From Paragonimus skrjabini miyazakii (taxonomy: Eukaryota > Platyhelminthes > Trematoda > Plagiorchiida > Troglotrematidae): 64,000 nt of DNA. The stretch's first letter is position 1; each line of letters begins with the position of its first letter. The stretch is taken from NCBI GenBank assembly GCA_014338405.1, contig JTDE01000201.1:75980-139979 (forward strand), in the 5' to 3' direction. The notes beneath the pieces were generated by a model, which did no database searches, had not been told where the DNA came from, and was given only the letters and a program-made list of their open reading frames with translations. Shown one piece after another: positions 60,591 through 64,000 of this stretch. A program made the translations under genes and the position numbers.

Positions 60591-60929
60591 TTGATACAAA
60601 TGGATTGCCCTCGAACAGACTTCTACTACAGTCCATTCCAAGGGTTGATAACTTATGCACTCATCGTTATGCAGACAACTGTAACCCATCACGTACAGGC
60701 TATGGGTTACTTTTGCGCAGATCAACTGAACGCTGTTGAGGATCGGTGGTTAATGTACATCACGTGCTTTGTATTTTACGAGAAAACTGAAATCGGGCCA
60801 AATCCACCAGTAAATAAGTTTGGCAAACGACAGTGGGGCTTTGGTCACGCTGTATTTTCATTAGACATTTGGTCATTAGTGACAGACATGTCAAGGTGGG
60901 TGAGTTTTTCGGCTACCACCAACGATTGA
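60591..60929 (+). other. Unassigned 112-codon open frame
   Basis: The longest plus frame in the right end. It has hydrophobic stretches (GLITYALIVMQTTV, WLMYITCFVFY) and ends near a possible donor ATGTCAAG|GTGGGT at 60896. It has some look of a membrane-protein exon, but I recognise no family and cannot link it to neighbouring exons. Confidence 0.2.
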
Positions 60930-62960
60930 TCATAGTAAGACTAAGACTAACGATTCAAAACAAAAAAGTTGAGCATTACCGTTTCAGTATCACTTCATCT
61001 GTTATAATTACGTTTAACATTTCGAATTGTCACGCATTGCGAAGACTAAAATCAGGAAACCCGTGTGGATAACTCAGTATCACCTCCAGTTACTCACTTC
61101 TTTAACCCTTCAGTTGTTGCAAGTTGTGTTTTTCCGGATAACCATATTTTCTTGGGATACTATTCTAAATGGTAATAGGTTATTCAGAAGGCTGTAATAT
61201 GTTTAGTGCAAGAAACCGTTTTTTACATGGTTTGCTTAGTACACTTTTAGATCAACATTATGGCTCCTCACGCGATATTGCCGAAGTTAACTTCGTTGTT
61301 TGGTCAGTAATTCACCGAACTAACTTTTTTCTAAATTAGCTATTTTCTAGTTTGCGACCTTTGATTTGGGTTGTGAAAAGAATGGAAACTCCAGGAGTGA
61401 AAACATTGGGCCTGGAGAGCTAGGATTATGATACCGTCATTAAAAATGACAACGAACTTAGAGTTTTGCAATACTGTCACAAAACCCAACATTTCATGGG
61501 TAAAATGATATTACAAAACTGAATCAGTGATAATGCCTTCGAGTTTCTCGCAATGCTTAATCAAATAAATCGATAGTGATCGCATATTCGGAAGCTAAAA
61601 TTATAGGGTCTGAAAAGCATTACTTTTTTGAGTTCTAATCGATCACAATAAAATAATCCTTGATTAACTGATTGTGTGATTGGAAGAGCGCGTACTCCGC
61701 ATCTAAAACCAAAGTACCGAGTTAAGTTTGAATTTTAATTAAAATACTTGTCAAGTAATACGTGGAGGTGAAGACTACGGCCGCCGAATTAAAAAGGAAA
61801 AGTATCAGAAACTAATATCAGAGTTTATTTAACCAAATTCAACCGACAGAGGAAAGGCTGTCGAGCAAAAATGCTAACACAACGAATGTAAGTCATGTTC
61901 CGAACAAACTGGGAGAATATTTCCAGTTTATTTTATACTGAAATGACAATGGAAAGAATGTTCATGCTAATTTTAGTGGTGTGTATCTCTTGAAACTGTC
62001 CCACAAAAAATGTTCGTTCAGGTAAACTAATTCTAACATGAGTTGGTTCATATTCTGAAAATAACTATTTTAATATTTTTTGGGTGAAGTAGTAGCGCCA
62101 AAAATTAGTGAATTTGTTCGACGGTGATAATTGTATCCAGTGAATTTTTTGTTCTAACGAAAAGTGATCTTTTCTTTTTCTAAAATTATGTCAAAGTTCT
62201 CGTTACTACGTTAATTCTTAGCGTCGAGGATATCAAGTGGATGTTGTCTTTCATTGCATTAGATAAATTCTCCGTGATAGATAGACGTATCTCTCATAAC
62301 TCATTGGTTGTGATCAGGTAGTTGCATGTGAAGTGCTACCAACACTCCTCAGAACAACGACATCACATCGATTATAGAGGGTTGCTGACGTCACAACGGT
62401 CCACTACAGCAGATCAAGAACATACGCTACGAACGACCGTTCGACGTCACGACGCGTACACACTTTTGAAGTGATGGGAGCCACAGCTGATTATTATCTT
62501 AGAAAACACCTCGAGTGAAACGGACTTTAAACCAGCGCACAACACGAGGGTATGTGAGGGTTATTCTTGTGTCAGTGACCTACTTACTGCAATGGAATAC
62601 AGTACAAGGGTTGAAAACAATGGCCGAGCTGCTAACGTGCTATTTATGGACCTTAGCAAAGTATTATAATGGGGATATTACAAAAAACTGGGTATTTTTG
62701 ACGAGGCTCTAGGTCAGGTTATCAATTGCTGTAGTGGCAGCCACCTATGCGTAAGCGTTGGGGGCAAATTTAACAAAAAGCATTCTACTCTGACAAAACA
62801 TCGAGGTGCATCCACACTTGAGCCCTCGATATCCATTCTGTCTATAAATGAGCTGAAAGTCATCAACTGTTGATGCTGGTATACAGTAAAGACTCCAAAA
62901 TGTAAACATGCTTATTCTGAAGACAAGCTTTTGTCCTAGGTTTTCATTAACACCTTAGTT

Positions 62961-63196
62961 GAATGGATTCAAGAAATCGAACAACAATCTGCCGAATTTG
63001 GCTGCAAGGTTCTAGACGTCGTTTTTGTCGTATCAAACATTCCATGGGTGATGCTGAGATGGGACTAGTAATCAGTATCATAAAGCAGCTATATTTTTGG
63101 GAACTGCGAATAAGTGGCCCAAAGAGTCAGTGCCGTACCTGGTTTGCGCACGAGCACTGTTGGTTTCATTCACTCCCATTCCTTACTATTTATGAC
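62961..63196 (+). other. Unassigned pair of open segments with a possible 28-nt intron
   Basis: One frame reads EWIQEIEQQSAEFGCKV through VVSNIPW up to 63047. If 63048-63075 (gtgatg...aatcag) were spliced out, it would continue YHKAAIFLGTANKWPKESVP. Very short introns are known in flatworms, but no family match supports this reading, so it remains a guess. Confidence 0.12.
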
Positions 63197-64000
63197 TCGT
63201 GTATTTATCTTTATCTTAAAGCAAGCTTTTGGGTGAGTTTCTTCCTATATAAAATACTCTTTGAGACCAGAATCTGTTTAACGTCATGTATCATAGAGTC
63301 CAAGATCAACGTAGTCAGTCCACCCCAAAGCACTGTTACTCAAGTATGGTCAACTGACAAGGCTTTATATTGACGTACCTCATTCCAAACTACCCCCTAT
63401 ACCACCAACCACCCCTTAGGTTGGAGTGCAGAAACTCCATCTACGTGGATGTACACTAAAGTTGACTCACCAACGGAGCCGGCTGATATAATAACACAAG
63501 GTTTTCATGAGGGTATGCTCCCAGTGAAAAGCTTCTCCACAGAACGTAATCAATGCTTCAGACACACCATATTTCAAGCAGAAATTTACTTAACATATGG
63601 TGCAATTGTATGGAACCTACCCAGTCGTTTTTAATAACGGGTAATCAGGCAGTTCTAACCCAAAGAGCAAGTATCTTCTGCAAATTATATAGGTCTGCCT
63701 ACAGCTATCGTGTCTACATGACGACTGATGCTTGGCTGTAGCATGATTAAAATAGTGATACATCAACTGATTACTTATGTCTCTACTGTTTGTTCAGTTG
63801 CACCAGTTAATTCATTCTGTATATTAACTTGTTCTTAATGATCTATCTGGATAAACGTTTCTCAACCTTTAAAAATATGCTTCTCAGTTATCATTAAGAC
63901 GCGAATGCTCACGTGTTGGTATTTTACATTACTTTAGTCGCAATTGCCTATGTAGTCTACACCATATGTTCAATTATTATAAGTGCCACGCAGTGGAAAG

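Larger units (their letters stand above)
57443..64000. other. Upstream DNAH1-like intron or 5' region, unassigned
   Basis: No further dynein exon was found here, although about 250 N-terminal residues should lie upstream of 57442; that part of DNAH proteins is poorly conserved and short exons could be hidden. Several plus-strand frames are open but unassigned: 57609-58028 (one internal stop), 58224-58511, 60591-60929 and 62963-63373. A minus frame at 58921-59220 is also open. Confidence 0.45.

Noticed and set aside
1..64000. CRISPR arrays, prokaryotic operons or defence-system genes
   Set aside because: None seen; gene structure and repeats are those of a eukaryotic flatworm genome, and no novel defence-like system could be supported.

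Overview
The window looks like a piece of a flatworm genome, most likely a digenean trematode. One very large, intron-rich gene lies on the minus strand. Its introns (up to about 9.5 kb) are full of Penelope-like retroelements, a Ty3/gypsy relic and tRNA-derived SINEs. There are no operons, Shine-Dalgarno sites or compact gene arrays. The organism assignment is inferred from gene architecture and repeat content; no species marker was found.

The only protein-coding gene I can identify is an axonemal dynein heavy chain, best matched to DNAH1 (single-headed inner-arm type). It runs from about 57442 (5' side) down to 654 and leaves the window at both ends. I placed 18 exons (about 5.4 kb of coding sequence, about 1,800 codons) with GT..AG boundaries and compatible phases. 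In gene order: N-terminal stem exons (57.4-45.8 kb), stem-to-linker exons (36.9-27.3 kb), one long exon with the whole AAA1 core (24.15-22.90 kb), short exons leading to the AAA2 P-loop (19.1-15.5 kb), the body of AAA2 (10.8-10.3 kb), and the start of the AAA2-AAA3 connector (800-654). The first couple of hundred residues and everything from AAA3 on are outside the window. One segment of roughly 50-60 residues in the 9.5-kb intron at 801-10287 was not found.

The introns hold most of the remaining structure. Three decayed Penelope-like elements (17.35-18.01 kb, 42.5-44.6 kb, 52.45-53.16 kb) keep GIY-YIG nuclease sequence. Two of them are flanked by inverted repeats of 100-130 bp. A 1.1-kb Ty3/gypsy remnant (39.34-40.42 kb) has lost its reverse transcriptase and integrase core. 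SINE family A (box A/box B) occurs as single, head-to-tail and head-to-head copies. SINE family B has a tRNA-like head and, in two copies, long terminal inverted repeats. An unnamed element of about 540 bp is present twice, once inserted in a family A SINE. There is also a 57-bp-arm hairpin, several microsatellites and one 100-N assembly gap. The right-hand 6.5 kb carries some open frames I could not assign to any gene.
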